This document shows, one piece after another, positions 17,610-26,416 of a DNA stretch of 64,000 nucleotides (position 1 is its first letter; each line of letters starts with the position of its first letter). The translations under genes were made by a program, and so were the position numbers. The notes under the pieces were generated by a model. The model saw only the letters and a list, made by a program, of their open reading frames with translations. It had not been told where the DNA came from and did not search any database. Source of the DNA: Rikenellaceae bacterium (lineage in GTDB: Bacteria; Bacteroidota; Bacteroidia; Bacteroidales; Rikenellaceae); contig SUZH01000003.1 in assembly GCA_015060045.1 (NCBI GenBank), positions 1 to 64,000 on the forward strand, written 5' to 3'.

Positions 17610-18188
17610 ATGCTAATCGACATTCACACCCACCACCCCACCTCGGCCGTTACGATCAGCGCAGTCGGACTGCATCCGTGGCAGGCAGAAGGCGGCACGT
17701 TTCCGAGCCGGGAAGCCGTAGCGGCAGCCGATGCCGTAGGCGAAATCGGGTTGGATAAGGCCTGCGGAGTCGATTTCGAGACGCAGAAAGAGCTTTTCGT
17801 CAAGCAGTTGGAGATGGCCGAAAGATTTGAAAAGCCGGTCGTTCTGCACTGCGTCAAGGCATTTGAGGAGGTGATGACGATGCTCGACAAGCACACGCTT
17901 CGCGCCGTGATTTTTCATGGTTTCATCGGATCGAAGGAGCAGGCCGCAAGAGCTGTCAAAAAAGGATATTACCTCTCTTTCGGAGCACGGACCGAGGGCT
18001 CAAAAAAGACGATTGAGGCCTTGTGTGCAACCCCGCTTAACCGCCTCTTCGTAGAGACCGATGAGGCGGAGGTCACGATCGAGGCGATGTACCAAACGAT
18101 CGCTCGATTGCGAGACATCGAGGTGGAGGAGCTAAAGCGAGCCACCGCAACGAACTATAAACGAATTTTCACCAAAGAAGATGAATAA
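17610..18188 (+). CDS. Short TatD-family metal-dependent hydrolase
   Basis: A 192-residue member of the TatD DNase/hydrolase family, about 60 residues shorter than Escherichia coli TatD, as is usual in Bacteroidetes. Metal ligands are seen in DIHTHH (residues 4-9), GEIGLD, LHCVKA, FHGF and ETDEAE. The family acts on DNA 3' ends or D-aminoacyl-tRNA. The start is fixed because the HxH motif needs the first residues, although it lies only 4 bases after the -7 box. It overlaps tcdA by 8 bases. Confidence 0.9.
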   Translation: MLIDIHTHHPTSAVTISAVGLHPWQAEGGTFPSREAVAAADAVGEIGLDKACGVDFETQKELFVKQLEMAERFEKPVVLHCVKAFEEVMTMLDKHTLRAVIFHGFIGSKEQAARAVKKGYYLSFGARTEGSKKTIEALCATPLNRLFVETDEAEVTIEAMYQTIARLRDIEVEELKRATATNYKRIFTKEDE

Positions 18189-18897
18189 TTGGCTGGAACG
18201 CACCGAATTACTACTCGGAAGCGAAAAGTTGGAAATACTAAAAAACGCCCATGTATTGGTCGTAGGCCTGGGTGGTGTCGGGGCATATGCCGCCGAGATG
18301 ATTGCCCGTGCAGGCGTAGGTCGCATGACCCTGGCCGATGCCGATGTAGTCGGCCTGACGAACATCAACCGCCAGCTTTTGGCACTCCACTCAACCGTCG
18401 GACGTAAGAAGGTCGAAGTCCTGGCCGAGCGTATCAAAGATATAAATCCGGATATTCAACTCACGCTCTGCGACCGCTTCGTAAAGGACGAGGAGACCTA
18501 CCGCCTGCTCGATGCCGCCAAGTACGACTATGTGGTCGATTGCATCGACACCCTATCACCCAAATTGGCGCTTATCGTGGCCGCCTTGGAGCGCAAGCTG
18601 CCCTTAGTCAGTTCGATGGGAGCGGGAGCCAAAATGGACCCTACGCAGCTTGAAATCAAAGATATTTCCAAGACCCACCACTGCCCTTTAGCGCACATGC
18701 TTCGCAAGCGGCTGCACAAAATGGGCATCTACAAGGGTTTTAAGGCTGTTTTCTCACCCGAACCGATCCGCGAGGGGGCGATGATTATCGAGGAGGAGCA
18801 AAACAAAAAATCGCAGGTCGGCACGATCAGCTACATCCCTGCCCTGTTCGGCATCGGATGCGCCTCGGTGGTGATTCGCGGGTTGATTGGTGAATGA
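18181..18897 (+). CDS. tcdA: tRNA threonylcarbamoyladenosine dehydratase
   Basis: A 238-residue E1-like (ThiF/MoeB-fold) enzyme that cyclises t6A37 of ANN-decoding tRNAs to ct6A using ATP. The adenylate-binding loop VVGLGGVGAYAAEMIARAG starts near residue 24, followed by DADVVGLTNINRQ, VVDCIDTLSPK and a C-terminal GTISYIPALFGIGCASVVIR, all typical of TcdA/CsdL. It overlaps the TatD gene by 8 bases, so the two are coupled, and the ProX-like gene follows within 20 bases. Confidence 0.93.
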   Translation: MNNWLERTELLLGSEKLEILKNAHVLVVGLGGVGAYAAEMIARAGVGRMTLADADVVGLTNINRQLLALHSTVGRKKVEVLAERIKDINPDIQLTLCDRFVKDEETYRLLDAAKYDYVVDCIDTLSPKLALIVAALERKLPLVSSMGAGAKMDPTQLEIKDISKTHHCPLAHMLRKRLHKMGIYKGFKAVFSPEPIREGAMIIEEEQNKKSQVGTISYIPALFGIGCASVVIRGLIGE

Positions 18898-18913
18898 TAA
18901 GAAACGTATATAT

Positions 18914-19411
18914 ATGGTAAACGAACGCATGCAGGTGGTCTTTGACTTTCTCGACCGCCATGAGATCCGCTACTCGTGGTACGAACATCCCGAAGCGCCC
19001 ACGATCGAGATTGCCCGTCAATATTGGCATCAGGACGGCTCGAAGCACTGCAAGAATCTCTTCTTCCGCAACCACAAGGGCAACCGCCACTATTTGGTCT
19101 GCTTCGATTGCGAGCAGTCGATGGCCATTCACGACCTGGAGCACCTCCTGCATCAAGGAAAACTCTCCTTTGCCTCGGAGCAACGCATGGAGCGCTGGCT
19201 CGGACTCAAACCCGGTTCGGTGTCGCCCTTCGGCCTCATTAACGACCCGGAAAACCATGTACATCTCTTCCTCGACGACAAATTGCGCAACTACCCGTCG
19301 CTCTCGTTCCACCCGAACGACAACCGAGCTACGGTAGTCATCGAGCTCAAGGAGTTTCTCCGCTACCTTGAACTCGTCGGCAACACATACGAGTTCATAG
19401 AACTCTATTAA
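18914..19411 (+). CDS. ProX/YbaK-type prolyl-tRNA editing protein
   Basis: A 165-residue YbaK/ProX-fold protein, expected to deacylate misacylated tRNA(Pro) (usually Ala-tRNAPro). Diagnostic blocks are ARQYWHQDGSKHCKNLFFRNHKG, YYLVCFD-like YLVCFDCEQ, and LGLKPGSVSPFGLINDPENHV. I chose the ATG at 18914; non-ATG codons at 18887 and 18890 would overlap the tcdA end and add residues with no family match. It completes a trio devoted to nucleic-acid or tRNA quality control. Confidence 0.9.
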   Translation: MVNERMQVVFDFLDRHEIRYSWYEHPEAPTIEIARQYWHQDGSKHCKNLFFRNHKGNRHYLVCFDCEQSMAIHDLEHLLHQGKLSFASEQRMERWLGLKPGSVSPFGLINDPENHVHLFLDDKLRNYPSLSFHPNDNRATVVIELKEFLRYLELVGNTYEFIELY

Positions 19412-19460
19412 AGAAGTTGAAAGTTCAAAGTTGAAAGTTATTTTTTTCTTGCTTTCAGCC

Positions 19461-19517
19461 GCTCAACAAAAAAAGGGAGATAGCCACCGGTTTAGGCTAT
19501 CTCCCTTTTTGTTGAGC
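19461..19517. terminator. Bidirectional terminator between ProX-like gene and gpmI
   Basis: A stem of more than 20 bp: GCTCAACAAAAA and GGGAGATAGCC on the left pair with GGCTATCTCCC and TTTTTGTTGAGC. A further outer pairing of TTGAAAGTT-type repeats flanks it. Confidence 0.9.
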
Positions 19518-19536
19518 TAACTCTCAACTTTCAACT

Positions 19537-21063
19537 CTACTTCAGCTCAACGAGCGACTTACCCGTCATTTCGGCAGGCTGCTCGAGACCCATCAGGTCG
19601 AGCACCGTGGGAGCCACGTCGGCCAGAATACCGTCATGCACGGCCTTCACGCGATCCGAAACCACTACAATGGGCACGGGATTCAGCGAGTGAGCCGTAT
19701 TGGGCGTGCCATCGGCATTCACCGCGTTGTCGGCGTTGCCGTGGTCGGCAATCTGAATCACCTCGTAGCCATTCTTCTTGGCAGCCTCTACCACCTTCTC
19801 TACGCAAGCATCCACCGCCTTTACGGCCGTAACGATCGCCTCGTAGATACCCGTGTGACCCACCATATCGCCATTGGCGAAGTTCAGGCAGATGAAGTCG
19901 AACTTCTGCGAGTTGAGCGCCTCTACCAACTTATCGGCCACCTCGGGAGCCGACATCTCAGGCTGCAGGTCGTAGGTAGCTACCTTGGGCGATGCTACCA
20001 GGATACGATCCTCGCCCTCGAACTTCTCCTCACGGCCACCGTTGAGGAAGAAGGTAACGTGTGCGTACTTCTCCGTCTCGGCAATGCGCAGCTGGCTCAA
20101 GCCCTGCTTCGACACCCACTCACCAATCGTGTTCTGCACATTCTCCTTATCGAACAAGATGTGCAGCCCCTCGAACTTAGCATCGTAGGGGGTCATGCAG
20201 CAGTAGTAGAGCGGCATCGTATGCATACCCTCGGCGGGCATATCCTCCTGCGTGAGGACGATCGTCAGCTCCTTGGCGCGGTCGTTGCGGTAGTTGAAGA
20301 AGATCACTACATCGTTCGGCTCAATCAGACCCACGGGCTGACCCTCACCGTCTACGCGCACGATCGGCTTGATGAACTCGTCCGTCACCTCCTCATCATA
20401 CGAAGCCTGCACGGCTGCCACCATATCCGTAGCGGCCTTACCCTCACCCTTCACCAGAGCATCGTAGGCCACCTTCACACGCTCCCAGCGCTTATCGCGG
20501 TCCATGGCGTAGTAGCGACCGATGATCGTCGCAATCTCGCCCGTCGAAGCGGCCATCTTAGCCTCCAGCTGCTCGATAAAACCCTTACCGCTGCGGGGGT
20601 CGGTATCACGACCATCCATGAAGCAGTGGGCATAGGTCTTCTCGATCTTATACTCGGCAGCAATGTCGCAGAGCTTAAAGAGGTGCTCGAGCGACGAGTG
20701 CACACCACCATCCGACGTAAGACCCATAAAGTGTACGGCCGAGCCGTTCTTCTGGGCATACTCAAAGGCTGCTACGATCTCCTTATTCTGCATGATCGAG
20801 TTGTCACGGCAGGCGCGGTTGATCTTCACCAGGTCCTGGTAAACCACGCGACCGGCACCGATATTGAGGTGACCCACCTCCGAGTTACCCATCTGACCCT
20901 CGGGAAGACCTACGTTTTCGCCATCCGTGCGCAGCTCAGCGTGGGGATACTCCTCGGTCATCTTCGAGATGTAGGCCGGATGGACCGTCGAGATCACATC
21001 CGAGTGATCCTTACGACCGTTACCCCAGCCGTCGAGGATCATCAATAAAACTTTGTTTGCCAT
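19537..21063 (-). CDS. gpmI: 2,3-bisphosphoglycerate-independent phosphoglycerate mutase
   Basis: A 508-residue Mn-dependent glycolytic enzyme that interconverts 3- and 2-phosphoglycerate. The metal site begins with LMILDGWG, the catalytic serine is in [15 protein letters not shown], and the later [34 protein letters not shown] and ADHGNAD blocks are complete. Length is normal. It follows alaS by 25 bases on the same strand and is probably in its operon. Confidence 0.98.
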   Translation of the reverse strand: MANKVLLMILDGWGNGRKDHSDVISTVHPAYISKMTEEYPHAELRTDGENVGLPEGQMGNSEVGHLNIGAGRVVYQDLVKINRACRDNSIMQNKEIVAAFEYAQKNGSAVHFMGLTSDGGVHSSLEHLFKLCDIAAEYKIEKTYAHCFMDGRDTDPRSGKGFIEQLEAKMAASTGEIATIIGRYYAMDRDKRWERVKVAYDALVKGEGKAATDMVAAVQASYDEEVTDEFIKPIVRVDGEGQPVGLIEPNDVVIFFNYRNDRAKELTIVLTQEDMPAEGMHTMPLYYCCMTPYDAKFEGLHILFDKENVQNTIGEWVSKQGLSQLRIAETEKYAHVTFFLNGGREEKFEGEDRILVASPKVATYDLQPEMSAPEVADKLVEALNSQKFDFICLNFANGDMVGHTGIYEAIVTAVKAVDACVEKVVEAAKKNGYEVIQIADHGNADNAVNADGTPNTAHSLNPVPIVVVSDRVKAVHDGILADVAPTVLDLMGLEQPAEMTGKSLVELK

Positions 21064-21088
21064 ATCTTTATCTTTTTTATCTTATCTA

Positions 21089-23710
21089 CTACTTTACTTG
21101 AGCTGCAATCAGCTCTACCGCCTTATCCATGGCAGCCTTCAGGCCATCGGGATTCTTACCACCGGCCGTTGCAAAGAAGGCCTGACCGCCACCGCCGCCC
21201 TGCATAAGCTTGGCAGCCTCGCGGATCACGGCACCGGCATTCACACCCTGGGCAGCAATCTCCTCGCCGAGCATGATCGTCAGGTTGGGCTTACCATCGT
21301 TTACCACACCTACCACGAAGACGAGCTTCGGAGCGCGACCACGCAAATTGTAGGCCAAATCCTTCACAAAATCGGCACGACGCGGCATCACTGCGCTAAC
21401 GAGCTGCATGCCGTCCTGCTCCTTGAGACCCGAGAAGAAACGATCGGCTACCTGGCTGATCTGCTCCTTGCGCATCTCCTCAACCTCCTTCGTGAGGCTT
21501 TCGTTGCTCTCGATCATCTTCTTCACGGCTACCATCACCTGCGAGTTGTGCAGCGACTCAGCCAACGACGACATCGTATCCTCCACAGCGTAGAGCATAT
21601 TCTCAGCCTTCTCACCCGTCACAGCCTCGATACGGCGAACACCGGCCGAGATAGCACCCTCGGAGAGGATCTTGAACATACCGATCGTACCCGTAGCGCT
21701 CGTGTGCGTACCACCGCAAAGCTCTACCGACGTACCAAACTGTACCATACGCACCTTGTCGCCATACTTCTCGCCAAAGAGCATCATGGCACCTGCAGCC
21801 TCAGCCTCCTCCTTCGTTGCCTCACGGTTCTCGACAAGGGGATAGTTGGCGCGGATCTTGCGATTCACCAAACGCTCCACCTGACGCAGCTCCTCGGGCG
21901 TGACCTTCTGGAAGTGCGAGAAGTCGAAACGCAGCGACTGGGGCGTCACGAGCGAACCCTTCTGCTCAACGTGCGTACCCAGCACCTCGCGCAGTGCCTC
22001 GTGCATGAGGTGCGTTGCCGAGTGGTTGTTGGCGGCCGACTGACGCTCCTCGCCATTCACCTTGGCCGTAAACTGTGCCTCGGGATTCTCGGGCAGCTGG
22101 TTCACGATATGAATAATCAGACCGTTCTCCTTCTCCGTAGCGACGATCTCAACGCGCTCGTTGGCACTCTCGATCACACCCGTATCACCGATCTGACCAC
22201 CCGAATTACCATAGAACGGGGTCTTATCGAAGACGAGCTGATAGGTCGTCTTACCCTTCGACGTTACGCGACGATAGCGGGCAATCTTCACCTCGTCGGT
22301 CAGCGTATCGTAACCCGTAAACTCGCTCTGAGGCAGCGGGAAAAGCTCCACCCAGTCATCCGTATCGACGGCTGCAGCGTTACGCGAACGAGCCTTCTGG
22401 GCTGCCAACTCCTCCTCAAAGGCCGGAAGATCGACACCCACGCCCTGCTCACGGGCGATCAGCTCCGTCAGGTCGATCGGGAAGCCGAACGTATCGTACA
22501 GCACAAAGGCATCCTTACCCGAGATCAGCTCCTTGCCCTCCTTCTTCGTGCGGGCAATCACACCGTCCAGGAGGTTGATACCCGTAGCCAGCGTGCGAAG
22601 GAACGACGACTCCTCCTCCTCGATCACCTTCTCGATGAGGGTCTGCTGAGCCTTCAGCTCGGGGAACTGATCACCCATCTGGGCAACCAGCACGGGAACC
22701 AGCTTGCAGAGCATCGGCTCGTTGAAGCCGAGGTAGGTGTAACCGTAACGCACGGCACGACGCAGGATGCGACGAATCACATAACCGGCCTTTACGTTCG
22801 AGGGCAGCTGACCATCGGCAATCGAGAACGCAATAGCGCGCAGGTGGTCTGCCATGACGCGCATAGCCACGTCACACTTCTCATCCTCACCATACTGCTT
22901 GCCCGAAAGCTCGGCGATGCGCTGAATCGTGGGTTGGAAGACATCCGTATCGTAGTTCGACTTCTTGTTCTGCATCACCATGCAGAGACGCTCGAAGCCC
23001 ATACCCGTATCGACGTTGCGAGCGGGCAGCTCCTCCAACGAACCGTTGGCCTTGCGGTTGAACTGCATGAAGACGAGGTTCCATATTTCGATTACCTGCG
23101 GGTGGCTCATATTGACCATCTCGCGACCGGGGATCTTGGCGATCTCCTCCTCATCGCGCAGGTCGAAGTGGATCTCCGAGCAAGGACCGCAGGGACCCGT
23201 CTCACCCATCTCCCAGAAGTTGTCGTGCTTGTTACCGCGGATGATGTGGTCGGCAGGCAGGAACTGCAGCCAATAGTCGTAGGCCTCCTGGTCGAACGGC
23301 ACACCGTCCTCCTCCGAGCCCTCGAATACCGTGGCGTACATGCGCTCGGCAGGGAGCTTATAGATATCGTGCAACAGCTCCCAAGCCCACTCGATAGCCT
23401 CCTTCTTGAAGTAATCGCCATACGACCAGTTGCCGAGCATCTCGAACATCGTATGGTGATAGGTATCGTGGCCTACCTCCTCCAGGTCGTTGTGTTTACC
23501 CGACACGCGCAGACACTTCTGCGTATCGGCGGCACGGGGGTATTTGCGGGGAGCGTTGCCCAGGAAGATATCCTTAAATTGGTTCATACCGGCGTTGGTG
23601 AACATCAGCGTCGGATCGCCCTTTACGACCATCGGAGCCGACGGCACAATGGCGTGCTGTTTGCTCGCAAAGAAGTCCAAAAAGGCTTGGCGAATTTGAT
23701 TTGACTGCAT
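21089..23710 (-). CDS. alaS: Alanine--tRNA ligase
   Basis: An 873-residue class II tRNA synthetase. The catalytic domain starts with [19 protein letters not shown] and contains [14 protein letters not shown]; the editing domain carries the zinc motifs [11 protein letters not shown] and [10 protein letters not shown]; the C-Ala domain ends with [14 protein letters not shown]. All domains are present. It heads an operon with gpmI, and its promoter overlaps the divergent M23 promoter. Confidence 0.98.
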   Translation of the reverse strand: MQSNQIRQAFLDFFASKQHAIVPSAPMVVKGDPTLMFTNAGMNQFKDIFLGNAPRKYPRAADTQKCLRVSGKHNDLEEVGHDTYHHTMFEMLGNWSYGDYFKKEAIEWAWELLHDIYKLPAERMYATVFEGSEEDGVPFDQEAYDYWLQFLPADHIIRGNKHDNFWEMGETGPCGPCSEIHFDLRDEEEIAKIPGREMVNMSHPQVIEIWNLVFMQFNRKANGSLEELPARNVDTGMGFERLCMVMQNKKSNYDTDVFQPTIQRIAELSGKQYGEDEKCDVAMRVMADHLRAIAFSIADGQLPSNVKAGYVIRRILRRAVRYGYTYLGFNEPMLCKLVPVLVAQMGDQFPELKAQQTLIEKVIEEEESSFLRTLATGINLLDGVIARTKKEGKELISGKDAFVLYDTFGFPIDLTELIAREQGVGVDLPAFEEELAAQKARSRNAAAVDTDDWVELFPLPQSEFTGYDTLTDEVKIARYRRVTSKGKTTYQLVFDKTPFYGNSGGQIGDTGVIESANERVEIVATEKENGLIIHIVNQLPENPEAQFTAKVNGEERQSAANNHSATHLMHEALREVLGTHVEQKGSLVTPQSLRFDFSHFQKVTPEELRQVERLVNRKIRANYPLVENREATKEEAEAAGAMMLFGEKYGDKVRMVQFGTSVELCGGTHTSATGTIGMFKILSEGAISAGVRRIEAVTGEKAENMLYAVEDTMSSLAESLHNSQVMVAVKKMIESNESLTKEVEEMRKEQISQVADRFFSGLKEQDGMQLVSAVMPRRADFVKDLAYNLRGRAPKLVFVVGVVNDGKPNLTIMLGEEIAAQGVNAGAVIREAAKLMQGGGGGQAFFATAGGKNPDGLKAAMDKAVELIAAQVK

Positions 23711-23793
23711 ATTGATACTAATTTTTAACTTGTTTTCGTTCTTCTAAAGTCATTCGAAAAAATCACTCGCGCACACACGCGACGCGATTCGGG

Positions 23794-23824
23794 TTGCAAA
23801 ATTATACATTTTACGCTAAATTTG
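23794..23824 (+). promoter_or_regulatory. Promoter of the M23/M23/HAD operon
   Basis: TTG at 23794-23796 and TAAATTTG at 23817-23824 are separated by 20 bases, a good match to the Bacteroidetes -33/-7 pattern. The start codon is 29 bases downstream. Confidence 0.75.
23797..23804 (-). promoter_or_regulatory. -7 box of the alaS-gpmI operon
   Basis: TAATTTTG on the minus strand matches TAnnTTTG. It lies inside the spacer of the divergent M23 promoter, so RNA polymerase cannot bind both at once. Confidence 0.6.
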
Positions 23825-23853
23825 CACCATAAACCGAGGAGTTTTTTACGACA

Positions 23854-24858
23854 ATGAGCCAAAAAATGACGCAAGAAGCACAACTGACCGACCTGGTGCA
23901 AGAGGCCCAAGAGCTGACGCGCGAGGTTGTCAAGGCGCCATTCCGTCTGCGGACCTACCGTTTGATCCGCAAAATCCTGATCGGATTCATCCTCGTTTCG
24001 ATCGTCAACGTCCTCTTTTCGTTCTTCTTCCTCACGCCCAAAATGTATGCGATTCATCGCGAAAACCACGAGATGGTCATCAAATACCGCATCCTGCAGG
24101 ATCGTATCCGCACCGCCCAGCAGCAGGTCGAGGAGATTCGCCTCCGCGATCTGCATGTCTATCGTTCGCTCTTCTCGAGCGATACGTTGGCTCTGCAGGG
24201 CATCTTCCAGGCCTACCCCGACGAGAAGTATGCCTCGATGGTCGGTGATCAGTACGAGCACCTGATGATCCCCACCTGGAAGCAGCTCGACCAATTGGCG
24301 CGTTCGATTTATGCCGAGTCGCGTTCGTTCGACGAACTGCAACAGCTCTCTTCGGATAAAGAGCAGATGACCACCGCCATTCCCGCCATCTGGCCCATGG
24401 ATCGCAGCGCGATGAAGGGTCACATCGGTGCCTTCAATCCGCGTCGCTACCACCCCATTCTACACCGCATCCAGCCGCACAACGGCGTGGATCTGCCGTG
24501 TACGCGTGGCACGCTGATCTATGCCACGGGGGACGCTGTTGTCGAAAAAGCTTCCAAACAGGGATACAACGGTGGTTTCGGTCGTCAGATCGTACTGAAC
24601 CACGAATTTGGTTACAAGACCCGCTACGCCCACCTGGACAAGGTATTGGTCGAAACGGGTGATACGGTGCGACGCGGCCAGGTAATCGGACATGCCGGCA
24701 ATACGGGACGTTCGACCTCAACCCACCTGCACTACGAGGTGCTCTACAAGGGACGTCCGGTAAATCCGATCAACTACTTCAACAAAGACCTGAGCGAGAT
24801 GGAGTACGAGAAGCTCATGGAGAATATGCGTGAAACCAATTACGAACGTCTGGAATAA
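23854..24858 (+). CDS. Membrane-anchored M23 (LytM) peptidase, copy 1
   Basis: A 334-residue protein: a cytoplasmic N-terminus, one membrane helix (about residues 40-60), a helical stalk of roughly 120 residues, then an M23 domain. The zinc ligands are intact: His209 and Asp213 in HNGVD, and HLH at 291-293. Active M23 enzymes cut peptidoglycan cross-bridges. A short charged tail (NPINYFNKDLSEMEYEKLM) follows the domain. It is followed after one base by a paralogue of the same layout. Probably acts in the periplasm on cell-wall remodelling. Confidence 0.92.
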   Translation: MSQKMTQEAQLTDLVQEAQELTREVVKAPFRLRTYRLIRKILIGFILVSIVNVLFSFFFLTPKMYAIHRENHEMVIKYRILQDRIRTAQQQVEEIRLRDLHVYRSLFSSDTLALQGIFQAYPDEKYASMVGDQYEHLMIPTWKQLDQLARSIYAESRSFDELQQLSSDKEQMTTAIPAIWPMDRSAMKGHIGAFNPRRYHPILHRIQPHNGVDLPCTRGTLIYATGDAVVEKASKQGYNGGFGRQIVLNHEFGYKTRYAHLDKVLVETGDTVRRGQVIGHAGNTGRSTSTHLHYEVLYKGRPVNPINYFNKDLSEMEYEKLMENMRETNYERLE

Positions 24859-24859
24859 C

Positions 24860-25807
24860 ATGGCAACGACCCCCAATACCTCCCCTGTGCGCCCGACACG
24901 CAGTCGCAAACAGCAACTCGTCCGTCTGGTGGTGAGCGGTTTCATCTGGTTGGGAGCCGCCATTTTATACTACTTCGCCTTCTCGATCTTTGTCGATACG
25001 CCGATGGAGTACGAACTCAAGCACCGAGGTGATCGCATGAAGCAGGAGTATCAAGCGCTTGAAAGCCGTTACGATACGCTGATGCTGGTACTCGAAAATC
25101 TCGCGGAGCGTGACCGAGCCGTTTTCCGTTCGCTTTTTGAGTCGGATCCCTACAATTTCGACACCGAGGAGACGACAAGACGCGACGAAACGTACGAGGC
25201 AATTTTCAACCGATCGACCCGCCGCCTCAAGCGCGATATGCGCGATCGTACCGCCCAGCTGGAGAAGCAGATGGAGTCGCTCAACGCGAGTTACCAGGCG
25301 CTGCACGAGGCAATTCTCGAGCAGGGCGAAGGGACGCATAACATCCCCTCGATGCAGCCCGTGATCAACAAGCAGCTCACGCTCCTCACCACGTCGTATG
25401 GCATGCGTATTCACCCCTTCTATAAGACGCTGACCTCGCATCAGGGAGTCGATTACGCCATTCCCGAAGGTTCGCGTGTCTTTGCCACGGCCGATGGTCG
25501 CGTAAAGGAGGTGCGACGCAGCTCAACGCAGGGTCAGACGGTCATCATCGACCACGGCAACGGCTACGAAACCTCGTACAGCCACCTCTCGAAAATCTCG
25601 GTCGTAAAGAACCAGCGGGTACGCCGTGGCGACATCATCGCACTCTCGGGTGATACGGGTCTTTCGTTGGCCCCCCACCTGCACTATGAAGTACGCCTGA
25701 ACGGCATGCGTGTCGATCCGATTCACTACTTCTTCATGGAGCTGGATCCGATCGAATACGAGCGTCTGATGCGTATCGCACAATCGGGCATGCAGGCCTT
25801 CGACTAA
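24860..25807 (+). CDS. Membrane-anchored M23 (LytM) peptidase, copy 2
   Basis: A 315-residue paralogue of the preceding gene with the same plan: Arg/Lys-rich start, membrane helix at about 23-45, helical stalk (50-155) and M23 domain with His194 and Asp198 in HQGVD and HLH at 273-275. Both share a tail of the form NPI/DPI-x-YF...EYE-x-LM, which points to tandem duplication. The start is the ATG at 24860, one base after the previous stop codon; an in-frame ATG 30 bases earlier would overlap copy 1. Confidence 0.92.
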   Translation: MATTPNTSPVRPTRSRKQQLVRLVVSGFIWLGAAILYYFAFSIFVDTPMEYELKHRGDRMKQEYQALESRYDTLMLVLENLAERDRAVFRSLFESDPYNFDTEETTRRDETYEAIFNRSTRRLKRDMRDRTAQLEKQMESLNASYQALHEAILEQGEGTHNIPSMQPVINKQLTLLTTSYGMRIHPFYKTLTSHQGVDYAIPEGSRVFATADGRVKEVRRSSTQGQTVIIDHGNGYETSYSHLSKISVVKNQRVRRGDIIALSGDTGLSLAPHLHYEVRLNGMRVDPIHYFFMELDPIEYERLMRIAQSGMQAFD

Positions 25808-25822
25808 ACATCCGTAAAGGCC

Positions 25823-26395
25823 ATGGACAACAACCCTATCCGCTTGATATTGACCGATTTTGACGGCACGCTGGTCGACACACGCATGGCCAATGCGCTG
25901 GCCTATATCCAGACCCTACGTGAGATCGGCATCGAAATTTCGGTCGAGGAGTATCTGAAGCACTATTTCGGCATGCGTTGCAACGAATTTATGCTCCGCA
26001 TGGGGATCGAAGACCCGACCGAACGGGAGCGGTTACGCCTGCGAAAAATCGAACTCTACCCCACCTATTTTGATACGTTGCGCCTAAACGAACCGTTGTG
26101 GAATTTCTGCCAATCCTTCCGCCAACAAGGTGGCAAAGTGTGGATCGTATCGACGGGTAGTCGTGCCAACATTGACAACGTCATCCGCCACCTCGGGTTG
26201 GAGGCGGGCGTTGATGGGATTCTGTCGGGGTTAGAGATCGAGCGGCCGAAGCCGGCGCCGGATTGTTTTTTGGAGGTGATGCGTCAGCAGGGTTGCACCC
26301 CGCAGGAGACCCTGATCTTTGAGGATTCGCCCGTGGGGTTGGCGGCAGCAGCGGCCAGTGGTGCCCCCTATTTCAAAGTGAGCTTCGAGGAGTAG
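25823..26395 (+). CDS. HAD-superfamily phosphatase (beta-PGM-like)
   Basis: A 190-residue hydrolase with motif I DFDGTLVDT (Asp12 and Asp14), motif II IVSTGS, the conserved Lys in RPKPAPD and motif III FEDSPVGLAAA. The helical cap between motifs I and II resembles phosphoglycolate phosphatase and beta-phosphoglucomutase relatives. The substrate is unknown. It follows the M23 pair by 15 bases and probably shares their transcript; a terminator overlaps its stop codon. Confidence 0.9.
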   Translation: MDNNPIRLILTDFDGTLVDTRMANALAYIQTLREIGIEISVEEYLKHYFGMRCNEFMLRMGIEDPTERERLRLRKIELYPTYFDTLRLNEPLWNFCQSFRQQGGKVWIVSTGSRANIDNVIRHLGLEAGVDGILSGLEIERPKPAPDCFLEVMRQQGCTPQETLIFEDSPVGLAAAAASGAPYFKVSFEE

Positions 26396-26416
26396 TCCCG
26401 AAGCTCTTCTTTTTTT
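26380..26416 (+). terminator. Terminator overlapping the HAD stop codon
   Basis: GAGCTTCG pairs with CGAAGCTC across 11 bases, followed by TTCTTTTTTT. The left arm is coding sequence and the T-run reaches the stop codon of the convergent AddB-like gene. Confidence 0.8.

Noticed and set aside
21053..23704. 883-codon open frame on the plus strand, antisense to alaS
   Set aside because: It lies wholly within alaS coding sequence, its translation has no family features and is Leu/His/Arg/Thr-rich, as expected from the complement of biased codons. alaS is certain.
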